DNA of 64,000 bases from Leptothermofonsia sichuanensis E412 (GTDB taxonomy: Bacteria; Cyanobacteriota; Cyanobacteriia; Leptolyngbyales; Leptolyngbyaceae), in the NCBI RefSeq assembly GCF_019891175.1, contig NZ_CP072600.1, positions 806,001-870,000 of the forward strand, read 5' to 3'. A program made the position numbers and the translations under genes. The notes beneath the pieces are model-generated. The model made no database searches and had not been told where the DNA came from. It was given only the letters and a program-made list of their open reading frames with translations. Shown here piece after piece: positions 16,948 through 25,639 of the stretch (positions within the stretch are counted from its first letter, which is position 1; every line of letters starts with the position of its first letter).

Positions 16948-18331
16948 AAGCCAACCATTCCTCTACTGCTTCATCTTTAGCGTTTGTCCGGCGTTCAGGG
17001 GTTTCGCGGGTAAATTGCATGTGAATCGCACGGTTTTGCTCCCCATCGGCGGCAACCGCCATGATGGGGAAGTCAATCAACCCATCCTGGAAGGACATCT
17101 GGAAACGGAAGGTCCCATCAGGATTCAGCTTGATTGGGCGACCACCGATGGTGACTGTAGCATCTGGTTCGGTTGCACCATAGACAATCAGTTCGGCATC
17201 AGCAATGAGCCAGAACTTGCGGGGGCGCATTGCGGGCAGCGAAGCAGAAAAGCCAACACCAGACATGGTCAGCCCGGACATGGTCATCAACCTAGACATT
17301 CCTATCCCAGACATTCCTATCCCAGACATGGTCAGTCCAGACATTCCCACTCCAGACATTCCCACACCGGACATGGTCAACCCGGACATTGTTGTCAGCC
17401 CAGATATTCCTACCCCAGACATGGTCAATCCAGACATGGTAGGAACTGCCCATGCTCCTACCCCAGAGGGGAACACATAGGAACTGACGGATTCAACCAT
17501 GTGGACAGACCCAAAGACTGAACCGGGGACGTGCTGCATCGAACCGAACAGAGAACCGGCAACTCGTTGGGCTTCGGCAGATTGAGCCATCCCAAAAATT
17601 TGCTCATAGATGGCATTGCCGGTTGCGCCCATGCGTCTGCTGGGGGGAACCAGCGTCGCAAAGGTCTTGCCGCGCAAATCCTCATCCCAACTAATGGTGA
17701 GAAAGTAATCTTCAATCCAATCGGAAGGATAGACTGGGGGGATGCGAACTGGAGCAGAGCGGGCCAGCAGTAGCCAGCGACCATCAAAGGTACGGTAGCC
17801 AATGTCGATGATATAGTCGCGATCGCTGACCGGAATTGGCAGGTACCACTCCCGTGCCAGTTCGTCGCAGGGGTACTCTTGCAAACTGTGGGGACTCTGA
17901 ACAGACAGATTGAGATCAGTGACATCGTAGAGACGGAGAGCCAGTTGAACTCCACCCTGACGGCGTAATTCTTCCTTGCTCTCGTTAGGAATATCCCAAT
18001 AGGCGTAAGCCCATTGAGGGTCACGCGGCATCAACACAATTCGGCTTTCACCGTAGCCATCCGGTAAATCGGGCAGACCCTCATCAACCTGTGCCAATGA
18101 GCCACCGCTCACATCTTCCTGACCAACATCAAACTTGGCCGCTTCTACCTTCTCTTGCGCCGCCAAACTGCGGGATGGGGCAGGAGCACCCTGACTACGT
18201 TGTATTTCCTGAATTGCAGCTAAAAGCTGCTCCTTACGCATCCGGCTGTAACGAGATACGCCGTATTCACTGGCAACTCGGCGGAGTTGCCGTAGTGTCA
18301 TATCCTCCAGGGGCGGGCGCTCTTTCGACAT
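16946..18331 (-). CDS. DUF4912 protein with SAP/Rho-N-like domain and MSG pentapeptide repeats
   Basis: Cytosolic protein of unknown function. Residues 10-45 form a Rho-N/SAP-like helical pair (MTLRQLRRVASEYGVSRYSR) that may bind nucleic acid. The DUF4912 domain follows (RIVLMPRDPQWAYAYWDIP through to EDYFLTISWDE). Then comes a low-complexity block of roughly a dozen five-residue units of the form MSG(V/L/I)(G/T), and a C-terminal beta domain (FWLIADAELIVYGATEPD) typical of the family. The start is the ATG at 18331, 45 bases inside a TTG-started frame; GGAG lies ten bases upstream. The repeat block is encoded by 15-bp direct repeats at about 17260-17445. Confidence 0.8.
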   Translation of the reverse strand: MSKERPPLEDMTLRQLRRVASEYGVSRYSRMRKEQLLAAIQEIQRSQGAPAPSRSLAAQEKVEAAKFDVGQEDVSGGSLAQVDEGLPDLPDGYGESRIVLMPRDPQWAYAYWDIPNESKEELRRQGGVQLALRLYDVTDLNLSVQSPHSLQEYPCDELAREWYLPIPVSDRDYIIDIGYRTFDGRWLLLARSAPVRIPPVYPSDWIEDYFLTISWDEDLRGKTFATLVPPSRRMGATGNAIYEQIFGMAQSAEAQRVAGSLFGSMQHVPGSVFGSVHMVESVSSYVFPSGVGAWAVPTMSGLTMSGVGISGLTTMSGLTMSGVGMSGVGMSGLTMSGIGMSGIGMSRLMTMSGLTMSGVGFSASLPAMRPRKFWLIADAELIVYGATEPDATVTIGGRPIKLNPDGTFRFQMSFQDGLIDFPIMAVAADGEQNRAIHMQFTRETPERRTNAKDEAVEEWLA

Positions 18332-18782
18332 GGTGATTACACTCCAAACTTTCCCTAATAGGTCTGTAATTGCCAATTTCCTGTCTCAACTGCTCAACTT
18401 CAATATGATTTCGGGATCACGGTTAACCGTATCTAAAGGGTGCCGGGATCACTTTTGTTAAGTTTATCCTGCCGGAAACCCTTGAAATGGTCAAGGGTTA
18501 AATGGGACTGTTTTAGGCACATCTACGCATTCATGGGAGATCACGGGATCGAAATATCAAAATTTCATGACATTAGCAACAATAAGGGGATCGAATTGTT
18601 GTGAAATAATGACAATTTGATCCCCCGCTGATGAGAGTGGGTGTTGTGATTTTTTGGGATAGGAGGAACTTGAGCAACAAAGGAATGGTCATTCCTCCGG
18701 TATACTCTGGTTACTTCTGTGCCAGAGTGCCTGGAATGTCTGTTCTAGAAAGCTGTGCTAAATTTTGGCTGCCTGTTAAGTT
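18332..18782. other. Divergent intergenic region with GGGATC motifs
   Basis: About 450 bases between the divergent DUF4912 and DUF2993 genes, presumably holding both promoters. It contains repeated GGGATC words (near 18414, 18440, 18545 and 18587) and one strong inverted repeat (listed separately). No gene seen. Confidence 0.5.
18586..18625. promoter_or_regulatory. Long inverted repeat, possible operator or RNA hairpin
   Basis: GGGGATCGAATTGT (18586-18599) is repeated in inverted form as ACAATTTGATCCCC (18612-18625), with 13 of 14 positions paired around a 12-base A/T-rich loop. No T-tract follows, so it is not a standard terminator. It lies about 160 bp before the DUF2993 gene. Confidence 0.55.
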
Positions 18783-19610
18783 ATGCATTCAGACCTGGAT
18801 TCCAATCAACTTGATGCTTTACCGGATGAGCTTGAACAACCCGGACTGGGGATGGATGGGGTATCCCCCAGGCACAAACAAAGCCGCATCATCAGTAAGG
18901 TATTATCACCAGCTGTCCGGCTATTTCTCAAAACGCAACTTGATCGGGTTGAAGATTTGCACTTTTCGATCGAGGCTGGCGATCGCCAGCTTCTATCAGG
19001 CAGCATTAATCAGGTCACCGTCTTTGCCCGTAAAGCCGTATACAAAGGGCTTTGTCTGAGCCAGGTGCAGATCACAGGGCAGGAGATTCGGACTAATCTG
19101 GGACAGGTTGTGCGGCGACGACAGGCACTCCGCCTGATCGACGAATTTCCCATTTCAGGTGAGGTTTTATGGCACCAGGCAGACCTGAATGCGTCCTTAC
19201 AGGCTCCTCTGCTGGCAGGTGGTATCACTGAATTTTTGCTGGCTTTGTTCAAAGCGGGGCTGGAAGACCGGCACGGGCTGGGGCGGCGATCGCCGCAAGA
19301 GGTCTGTCTGCAAATCCCTCGCATTGTGCTTGAACCAGAGCGGTTGACCCTGGCAGCCACGCTGGTTGCTCCCCAGAGCAGTCCCACCAGCGTGGTCATT
19401 CGGACTGGCTTTCACCTGGAGAATGGCAACCAGTTGAGACTTTTTCAGCCGGAGCAACTTTCCCATCTGGGAGCACAATCAGGATCCCCCCTCCATCACC
19501 TGGATGGCTTCACCTTTGACCTCGGTTCCAGTGTTTTGATTCAGGAACTTATCCTGGAAGCCGGTCAGCTTCGGTGCCGGGGACGGGTGATGGTGATACC
19601 GGAAGGGTGA
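18783..19610 (+). CDS. DUF2993 (LmeA-like) lipid-binding domain protein
   Basis: DUF2993 proteins are related to LmeA of mycobacteria, a phospholipid-binding protein of the cell envelope; cyanobacterial members are uncharacterised. After a charged 35-residue leader, the domain runs from about residue 37 (SRIISKVLSPAVRLFLKTQL) through VTVFARKAVYKGLCLSQVQI and a C-terminal beta-rich part (LRFQ-type strands, GRVMVIPE). No obvious signal peptide is visible, which is unusual for an envelope protein. ATG at 18783. Stands alone. Confidence 0.75.
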   Translation: MHSDLDSNQLDALPDELEQPGLGMDGVSPRHKQSRIISKVLSPAVRLFLKTQLDRVEDLHFSIEAGDRQLLSGSINQVTVFARKAVYKGLCLSQVQITGQEIRTNLGQVVRRRQALRLIDEFPISGEVLWHQADLNASLQAPLLAGGITEFLLALFKAGLEDRHGLGRRSPQEVCLQIPRIVLEPERLTLAATLVAPQSSPTSVVIRTGFHLENGNQLRLFQPEQLSHLGAQSGSPLHHLDGFTFDLGSSVLIQELILEAGQLRCRGRVMVIPEG

Positions 19611-19636
19611 AGGGGAAAGGAGATTCGATCGGGTTT

Positions 19637-19668
19637 AGACCTCGGAGCTTTTCAAAACCTCCGAGGTC
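19637..19668. repeat. Palindrome AGACCTCGGAGGTTTTG, copy 2
   Basis: AGACCTCGGAGCTTTT and AAAACCTCCGAGGTC form an almost perfect hairpin. It matches 1524-1557 and lies just past the plus-strand DUF2993 stop. Confidence 0.7.
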
Positions 19669-19742
19669 CTGGATGGTTTCAACTCGGGTTTAACAACTAG
19701 ATAACTACCCCCTGACAGGTTCCTCTGCTCACCGCTTTCCTT

Positions 19743-20615
19743 TCATCTCCCCCCCGGTATCAATGGCAGCACTAAGGTTACGAAGTAATAAACCAGGGGA
19801 GCCGTGAACACATAACTATCAGCTCGGTCCAGAATGCCCCCGTGCCCAGGGATCAGTTGCCCGGAGTCCTTGACTCCAGCGTCACGTTTCATCATGGATT
19901 CGGTCAAATCTCCCAAAAGACTGGCAATGCCAATCAGCAACCCCAGCGCTGCCCCTGTAACAGGGTAACCTGCCCAGCCCAGAAACCAGGAGCCAGCGAT
20001 CGCCACTACCACACTGCCCGTCACTCCAAAAACCGCTCCTTCTACCGTTTTTTTGGGGCTGATATTGGAAAGCTGAGTTCGCCCAAAAAATTTGCCTACT
20101 ACATACGCCCCAATGTCGGCTGCCCAGATACAGCTAAAGGCCAGCAGGGTGTGGGTGAGTCCGATGGGTAGACTGTTGAAGTCAAAAAACTGGGGCAGGT
20201 AACCATCTAAGGGAATATTGCTGACTTCAAGCTGCCCTAGCGATCGCAGGCGGACCCAGTAGCTGGGCAGGTAACCTCCATAAAATAAACCCATGATGGA
20301 GGCAGAAATATCTGCAATGGTGGCAAATTTGGGTTGAAATAGCAGGTAGAAGCAAATAAATGTTCCGGCAACTGGAAACACGGCATCTGCCAGCGTTGGA
20401 GACAGATTTGAGATTACCAGCAATGCCTGACTGACGACCAGGGTTGTTTTTGCGGCAGGGGCAATTCCCTTGGCTCGGGCAAGCTGAAAGTACTCCAACT
20501 GCCCCAGGTAAATAATGACGCCAAATCCAACTGTGAAGTACCATCCCCCCAGCACAATCATTGCCAGGGCAAGGGCGATCGCAACTACTCCACTAATGAC
20601 ACGAGACCAAGGCAT
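19743..20615 (-). CDS. cdsA: Phosphatidate cytidylyltransferase
   Basis: Membrane enzyme that makes CDP-diacylglycerol from phosphatidate and CTP, the entry to phosphatidylglycerol synthesis, essential for thylakoids. The 290-residue product has about eight membrane helices and the CDP-diglyceride synthase signature near the C-terminus, seen as SLLGDLTESMMKRDAGVKDS followed by PGHGGILDRADS with its catalytic Asp residues. ATG at 20615. It is followed on the same strand, at lower coordinates, by no further gene before 19610. Confidence 0.92.
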   Translation of the reverse strand: MPWSRVISGVVAIALALAMIVLGGWYFTVGFGVIIYLGQLEYFQLARAKGIAPAAKTTLVVSQALLVISNLSPTLADAVFPVAGTFICFYLLFQPKFATIADISASIMGLFYGGYLPSYWVRLRSLGQLEVSNIPLDGYLPQFFDFNSLPIGLTHTLLAFSCIWAADIGAYVVGKFFGRTQLSNISPKKTVEGAVFGVTGSVVVAIAGSWFLGWAGYPVTGAALGLLIGIASLLGDLTESMMKRDAGVKDSGQLIPGHGGILDRADSYVFTAPLVYYFVTLVLPLIPGGR

Positions 20616-20895
20616 AGCAGGTTCTTCTTAGAAAAATGCCCTTAACGAATCAGCATGGCTTATAGAGCATGTCTCAGACATCCCTTTGCCATCATCAGGT
20701 TGAATTAATCCACGTCATGCCCTGCCCGACACCCGGTCAGTACTTCCACACAGAAATCACTCCGCTGTCGCGTTGTTTAACATGACCGTTAAACCGTTTC
20801 AAACACTCTTTCAGATTATCTAAAGATTAAGAAGGTTAAGGATCCTTTGGAACACTTTAACCGAATCTGTCACACTCTTACTCGATCCTGTCTAA
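20616..20895. other. Intergenic region upstream of cdsA
   Basis: About 280 bases between cbiT and cdsA. It should carry the cdsA promoter on the minus strand. Short TTTAAC/GTTAAA words recur (20776-20855) but no confident box is claimed. No gene or RNA was recognised. Confidence 0.4.
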
Positions 20896-20933
20896 GACAG
20901 ACGAATCCAACCATGACAGACGAATCCAACCAT
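20896..20933. repeat. Tandem 19-bp direct repeat after cbiT
   Basis: GACAGACGAATCCAACCAT occurs twice head to tail (20896-20914 and 20915-20933) with no differences, three bases past the cbiT stop codon. A perfect match suggests a recent duplication. Confidence 0.9.
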
Positions 20934-20936
20934 CCT

Positions 20937-21539
20937 CTAGTCTAGTTTTTCTCCACTCAGGACAAAGATAGGGTCGATCGCGGCAAATGTCTGGTTGGTT
21001 CCCCGTTTTTCCAGGCGGTTGACTGCCGATTGAACCACTTCAATATTGCGGATCTGTAGCTCGGCAAAACCTTCTGACACCTGATATAACCCCTCCAGGC
21101 TGGCAGCCGTTGCCACAATTCGTCCGGCAGGTTGCAGGTGCTGCCATACTTCTTTCAAAATGGCTTTGATTGAGCGTCCACCCTCTATGCAAACCCGGTG
21201 AGGCGGATGGTTCAGAGTGGCCAGACATTCGGGAGCGCTCCCTTCAATCACTTCTACATTGGTGACCCCAAAGCGATCGCAGTTCCGCCGAATCAGGCTG
21301 GCCACTTCTTCATCCCGTTCAATGGCATAGATACGCCCCTGGGGACAAAGCAAGCCCACTTCGACTGGAATCGTCCCGGTTCCAGCACCAACATCCCACA
21401 GTACGGAGTCTGCCTTCAGCCGCAGGGCAGAAATCAGCAGCAACCGCACTTCACGCGGACTCATGGGAATCCCTGGCAACCGCTCGAAGAGATCGTCTGG
21501 AATACCTGGAGTGACATAGGACCAGAGGGAGGAAGACAT
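20937..21539 (-). CDS. cbiT: Cobalt-precorrin-6B C15-methyltransferase CbiT
   Basis: SAM-dependent enzyme of cobalamin (B12) synthesis that methylates C15 of the corrin ring and removes the acetate carboxyl at C12. The 200-residue product has the CbiT opening (WSYVTPGIPDDLFERLPGIP, then MSPREVRLLL), the SAM-binding loop LWDVGAGTGTIPVEV at about residue 50, and IYAIERDEE for the ribose-binding acidic residue. Length is that of the stand-alone CbiT rather than the fused CobL. It stands alone here; CbiX, another corrin enzyme, lies 23 kb away under a riboswitch. Confidence 0.9.
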   Translation of the reverse strand: MSSSLWSYVTPGIPDDLFERLPGIPMSPREVRLLLISALRLKADSVLWDVGAGTGTIPVEVGLLCPQGRIYAIERDEEVASLIRRNCDRFGVTNVEVIEGSAPECLATLNHPPHRVCIEGGRSIKAILKEVWQHLQPAGRIVATAASLEGLYQVSEGFAELQIRNIEVVQSAVNRLEKRGTNQTFAAIDPIFVLSGEKLD

Positions 21540-21595
21540 GGATCAAGGATATGGAAGGAATGAGTTCATCCTATAGCGGTTCCCATGCCTGTGAA

Positions 21596-23143
21596 CTACA
21601 TCCTGACTACTTTCAGGGTTTGCAGATCAGGATCTGAGCAGCCGCTAATGATGCCTCCAGCCGCGAGAACTTGTTGGAGGTAAGCGATTCCTGCTTCAGT
21701 CACGACCTCTCCTGGCATCAGAACTGGGATTCCCGGTGGATAGGGACAGATGAGTTCGGTACTGATATGCCCCGTCGCTTGAGCAATGGGGAGAGTTTCT
21801 GTGGGGGAAAAGAAAGCCTGGCGGGGGGAGAGGGGAGGAAGGGGAAAGGAGAGAGGAGAGAGGAGGGAGGAGAGAGGAGGGAGGAGGGAGGAGAGAGGAG
21901 GGAGGAAAGAGGGGGAAGGGGAGAAGGGAGAGGGGAGGGATTTGAGGGCGCATACCAGGCGGTGAATGTCTGTTGCCTGATTGCCAAGAGTGATGATGAA
22001 GGTGAGGTGCTGGAGGGAAGGCAGTTCACAGATGACACCGAACTGGTTGTGCAGGATTTTGTCGGCTGTAAAACCGTCGATGCCCAGACCGGACACTGTG
22101 ACGGTCAGCCGGGTAGGGTCAAGGGCGGCGAATCCTGGGGTTTTTGCCTGGTCGGGGGTGAGCAGGGAGAGTCCTGGAATCTGGGCAATCTCGGTGCTGG
22201 CCTGGCGTGCCAGCGATAATGTCTGTTCCAGCAATTCCTTTCCCTGGGTTGCCATCTGGTGGCGGGCTGCATCCAGCGATGCCAGTAGCAGGTAATTCGG
22301 ACTGGTGGACTGGACGAGGGCGAGGGTCCGGGTGAGCCGATCGCGCTCAATGCGATCCCCCTGGACATGCAGCATGGCAGCCTGAGTCAGGGCAGACAGG
22401 GTTTTGTGAATGGACTGCACACTGAGATCTGCCCCGGCTGCCAGGGCAGGGGTGGGCAGGCCAGTGTGGAAGGCGAAGTGGGAACCGTGGGCCTCATCTA
22501 CCAGTAAGGGAATGGAATATTGGTGGCACCGCTGGGCGATCTCAGCCACATTCCCGCAGACCCCATAGTAGGTGGGGGACACCATCATGACTGCCCTGGC
22601 GTCAGGATGGGCGCTCAGAGCCTCTGTCACGGCCTCCGGTGTGATGCTGTGGGCAATATCCAGTTGGGGGTCATACTCTGGCTGAAGGAACACGGGCATT
22701 GCTCCCGCCAGCACCAGTCCTGAAATGGCAGATTGATGCACATTGCGAGGCAGGATGATTTTGTCTCCCGGATGGCAGGTTGCCAGAATAGCTGCAAGAA
22801 TGCCACCCGTTGAACCATTCGTCAGAAACCAGGTTTGTTCTGCCCCAAAAGCTGCCGCCGCCAGTTCCTGAGCTTCCTGAATCACCCCCTGAGGGGCAAA
22901 TAGATTGTCCAGATCGGGTAGCTCTGGCAGGTCTGCCTGAAGTGCTGGCATCCCCAGTAATGTCCGCAACCCATCCGGAGTTCCCGCTCCACGTTTATGC
23001 CCTGGGGTATAAAAGGGAGCATCCCTGCGATTGGCACAGGCTTGCAGGGATGCCAGTAAGGGGAATTGAGTCTGATCGAGCAATTGACGGTTCACTTGTG
23101 GTCTGTCAGGCAGGATTTTGTGGGTTGAAAACCCCAAAATCAT
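21596..23143 (-). CDS. Orn/Lys/Arg decarboxylase family PLP enzyme
   Basis: PLP-dependent fold type I decarboxylase, of the short form lacking the N-terminal wing of E. coli SpeA/CadA; it probably decarboxylates arginine, lysine or ornithine for polyamine synthesis. Visible motifs: FYTPGHKRGAGTP, the PLP-phosphate site FLTNGSTGG (106-114), DEAHGSH (216-222) and the Schiff-base lysine K247 in SIHKTLSALTQAAML. Residues 398-440 or so are an abnormal Pro/Ser/Leu-rich insert (FLPPLSSLLPPLSSLL type) encoded by a purine-rich microsatellite. The insert sits in the C-terminal domain away from the active site, so the enzyme may still work. Confidence 0.85.
   Translation of the reverse strand: MILGFSTHKILPDRPQVNRQLLDQTQFPLLASLQACANRRDAPFYTPGHKRGAGTPDGLRTLLGMPALQADLPELPDLDNLFAPQGVIQEAQELAAAAFGAEQTWFLTNGSTGGILAAILATCHPGDKIILPRNVHQSAISGLVLAGAMPVFLQPEYDPQLDIAHSITPEAVTEALSAHPDARAVMMVSPTYYGVCGNVAEIAQRCHQYSIPLLVDEAHGSHFAFHTGLPTPALAAGADLSVQSIHKTLSALTQAAMLHVQGDRIERDRLTRTLALVQSTSPNYLLLASLDAARHQMATQGKELLEQTLSLARQASTEIAQIPGLSLLTPDQAKTPGFAALDPTRLTVTVSGLGIDGFTADKILHNQFGVICELPSLQHLTFIITLGNQATDIHRLVCALKSLPSPFSPSPSFLPPLSSLLPPLSSLLSPLSFPLPPLSPRQAFFSPTETLPIAQATGHISTELICPYPPGIPVLMPGEVVTEAGIAYLQQVLAAGGIISGCSDPDLQTLKVVRM
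21824..21941. repeat. Purine-rich GGGAGGAGAGAGGA microsatellite inside a coding sequence
   Basis: About 118 bases of G and A on the plus strand built from GAGGGAGGAGAGAG-like units, in frame within the decarboxylase gene. It is the complement of the CCTCACTCC/TCTCCTCCC type seen in several intergenic regions. It could form triplex or G-rich structures and is likely to vary in length. Confidence 0.85.
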
Positions 23144-23215
23144 AACCTTTTCTCATCCCAGGCTCACAACTACGAACTGGACAGGCCATTAGCGCATTGC
23201 GGCAGACCGTGTTTC

Positions 23216-23271
23216 ACCACAAAGGCACAAAGGACACAAAGTTTCTGAGTGCGCTTTGTGTCTTTGTGGTT
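23216..23271. repeat. CCACAAAG/CTTTGTGG inverted repeat, copy 2
   Basis: ACCACAAAGGCACAAAG at the left and CTTTGTGTCTTTGTGGT at the right face each other, making a hairpin of about 17 pairs with one mismatch. It shares its arms with 4171-4220. It lies between the regulator and the decarboxylase, after the regulator stop. Confidence 0.7.
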
Positions 23272-23305
23272 CAAACTAAAACTAGCGGGTTATTTTTAAC
23301 CTGCA

Positions 23306-25348
23306 CTAGGCAATCTGGCTGGTAGTGCGATACAGGGCGTGGAGGGTGGTTCCATCGGTGGGGTATTCCGCAATTCTCACCCGAAAGGGTACCTGAAACC
23401 GTTCCCCGTTTGGGGCAGAAAACACCTGGCGGCGAAGGGTTGATTGCAGGTCAGGCAGGCGATCGCTGGTTTCCGATCGCTTGAGTCCGGGTAACCCGAT
23501 GACAAATTCTCCATTGCCCCAGTAGCCAGTGACCTGGTTCCGAAAGGCAGATTGCAGGATCTGTCCCCACCGCTGCAAGACTTGATTCCCTGTTTCATGT
23601 CCATATTCGATATTCAACTGGCGCAATCCCACCAGCGTTAAAACGACCAGACAGAAAGGTCGTTGACTGGTGGCAGACTCTTGCAGGACCCCTTCCAGTT
23701 CACGGCTGGACTGGGGTTGGTTGGCCAATCCGGTGAGGGGATCTCTGGTGGAAAGAGTCTGGAGCAGCCCGTTGCGTTCTAATCGATTCGTAATCCGGGT
23801 CAACAGTTCTGGGCCAACGACCGGCTTGGTAATGAAGTCATCGGCACCCACCGTAAACACCTGTTGAATGGTCCGGGTATCGGTGTGGGCAGTCAGAAAC
23901 AAAATGGGAATTCCCTGCCAGACAGGATCGGCACGAACCGTCTGGCAGAGTTCAATGCCACTCACATCTGGCATTGCCACATCCAGAATCAGCAGATCGG
24001 GAGCGGTCGATCGCAGATGCTCCCAGAAGTGCACTGGCTCACTCAATCCCGTCATGTGGATGCCCCAGGGTTCCAGAATTGCTTTCATCCCTGCCAGAAA
24101 GATCGGGTCATCATCCACGACCAGCACATTAATCGGTTGAGTGGCTGAGCCAGCCACAACTGAAACTGGTTCGGGCGGCAATCCTGCCGTTGTTTCTGGG
24201 AGTAGTCCCGGTTCCATTTCTCCCAGATCCAGTAACCTGGCCATCTGCTGCACCAGATCCAGCAAAGGGGTTTCCTGCTCTGGCACCAGGACTTCCGTTG
24301 TCAGAATCCTTTCTATCTGCCGTGCCAGCCTGGTTCCCTCTTCCTTCTCAAACATGCCCAATACCCCTGCCAGCTTATGAGCAGCCTTCGCCCCATCCTG
24401 GCGTACCCCGTCTGGTAATTCCCCCTGTTGGAGGGCGATCGCTACATTCTGTAGTGCTTTCAACCGTTGCGCCATCAGTCCCCGATACTGGTCCCAGAGA
24501 CCATCCATTGCCTGGTTGAATTGTTGTTCCGTGGCGGAGGAAGGGAGAGCGGGGTGGGAAGGCGTGGGTTGCTGGTTGTGAGTTGGGAGGGATTCCTGTT
24601 TAGCGTCTGTACCCTGTCCTCCGTACTCTGTCCCCGCCCCCTGCTGCCCAACGCCCTCCCTCAAACGATAGCCAATGCCATAGACATTCTCAATCCAGTC
24701 AACAGCACCTACTGCCTTAAGTTTTTGCCGTAGTCCTTTGACGTGGGCTTTGACACTTTCTTCTAAGGGTGGGTCATCGAAGGTCCACAGGTGTTGTACA
24801 ATCTGTCCCCGGCTGAAAACCCGTGAGGGATGGCGCAGAAATAATTCCAGCAGGGAGTATTCTTTGGGGGTCAGGTTCAGGGGCTGGTTGTGGTAGCTGA
24901 CCTGGATGGTGGACGGGTCAAGCCGCAATGGACCAATTTGGAGTACAGGTGAACTGGTAACGGTTCCCCGGCGCAACAATGCCCGCACCCGCGCCTGGAG
25001 TTCTGCCAGATCGAGGGGTTTAATCAGATAGTCATCGGCTCCGGCATCCAATCCCCGGATGCGATCGCGGGTGGCATCATGGGCAGTCATCAGCAGGATG
25101 GGAGTGGTGCAACCCTCAGAGCGCAACCGCTGACAGAGAGAAATGCCATCCAGCCCCGGCAGTCCCACATCCATCAAAATCAGGTCGTATTCTGCACTCT
25201 GGGCATAGTCCCACCCACTTCGACCATCTTCAACCGTATCGACAACATAAAGCTGGCTGGTCAGAGCCTGCCGCAAAGTGTCGATCAAAATTTCGTCATC
25301 TTCTATCAGCAAAATTCTCACAGGGACATCCCCACAACTGAACGCCAC
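23306..25348 (-). CDS. Hybrid response regulator: REC - winged helix - HPt - REC - GGDEF-like
   Basis: Signal protein combining an OmpR-type regulator with extra modules. REC1 spans about residues 10-125 (phospho-Asp D60 in LILMDVGLPG), an OmpR/PhoB winged helix 130-228 (VKAHVKGLRQKLKAVGAVDW), an HPt-like bundle about 270-375 (AAHKLAGVLGMF with the His), REC2 about 405-525 (LLILDVAMPDVSG) and a GGDEF-like domain to the end. The GGDEF box is degenerate (YWGNGEFVIGL), so cyclic-di-GMP synthesis is unlikely. The frame opens at GTG 25348; a GTG at 25321 directly before RILLIEDD is an alternative. No partner kinase is adjacent. Confidence 0.87.
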   Translation of the reverse strand: MAFSCGDVPVRILLIEDDEILIDTLRQALTSQLYVVDTVEDGRSGWDYAQSAEYDLILMDVGLPGLDGISLCQRLRSEGCTTPILLMTAHDATRDRIRGLDAGADDYLIKPLDLAELQARVRALLRRGTVTSSPVLQIGPLRLDPSTIQVSYHNQPLNLTPKEYSLLELFLRHPSRVFSRGQIVQHLWTFDDPPLEESVKAHVKGLRQKLKAVGAVDWIENVYGIGYRLREGVGQQGAGTEYGGQGTDAKQESLPTHNQQPTPSHPALPSSATEQQFNQAMDGLWDQYRGLMAQRLKALQNVAIALQQGELPDGVRQDGAKAAHKLAGVLGMFEKEEGTRLARQIERILTTEVLVPEQETPLLDLVQQMARLLDLGEMEPGLLPETTAGLPPEPVSVVAGSATQPINVLVVDDDPIFLAGMKAILEPWGIHMTGLSEPVHFWEHLRSTAPDLLILDVAMPDVSGIELCQTVRADPVWQGIPILFLTAHTDTRTIQQVFTVGADDFITKPVVGPELLTRITNRLERNGLLQTLSTRDPLTGLANQPQSSRELEGVLQESATSQRPFCLVVLTLVGLRQLNIEYGHETGNQVLQRWGQILQSAFRNQVTGYWGNGEFVIGLPGLKRSETSDRLPDLQSTLRRQVFSAPNGERFQVPFRVRIAEYPTDGTTLHALYRTTSQIA

Positions 25349-25390
25349 TGCTCATACCATTTAAGGAATGAGGATTTTATAAGTTGAAAT

Positions 25391-25437
25391 TTCACCACAG
25401 AGGCACGGAGAACACAGAGCGATTTCCCTGTGGTAAA
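25391..25437. repeat. CACCACAGAGGCACGGAGAA repeat
   Basis: TTCACCACAGAGGCACGGAG and AACACAGAG, followed by CCCTGTGGT that pairs with the beginning. It is a variant of the CCACAAAGACAC family and resembles a dispersed repeat known from many bacterial genomes. Confidence 0.55.
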
Positions 25438-25639
25438 GGTTCAGGGTATAAGGTTCAGGGTATAAAGTCCTCATTTCATAGTGTGATTCTATCGCCTGGG
25501 GAGGATGGGGGCGATCGCGCCAACTACTTTCAGCGCCACTTCCTTCCCGACTTCTTCTCGATCACAGCCTACTCTAAAAATCATCAAGCACATAAGGTAC
25601 TTCCTGCTACCTTTTCCTTTGCCCCAAGGTGATTTAGAG

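Noticed and set aside
17260-17445. Short regular repeats as a CRISPR array
   Set aside because: The 15-bp units are directly adjacent with no unique spacers and lie in frame inside the DUF4912 gene, coding MSG pentads.
17015-17521. Plus-strand frame rich in Pro-Asp and His repeats
   Set aside because: It is the antisense of the MSG repeat block of the DUF4912 gene.
23548-23590. Active diguanylate cyclase in the regulator
   Set aside because: The GGDEF box reads WGNGEF, so catalysis is not expected.
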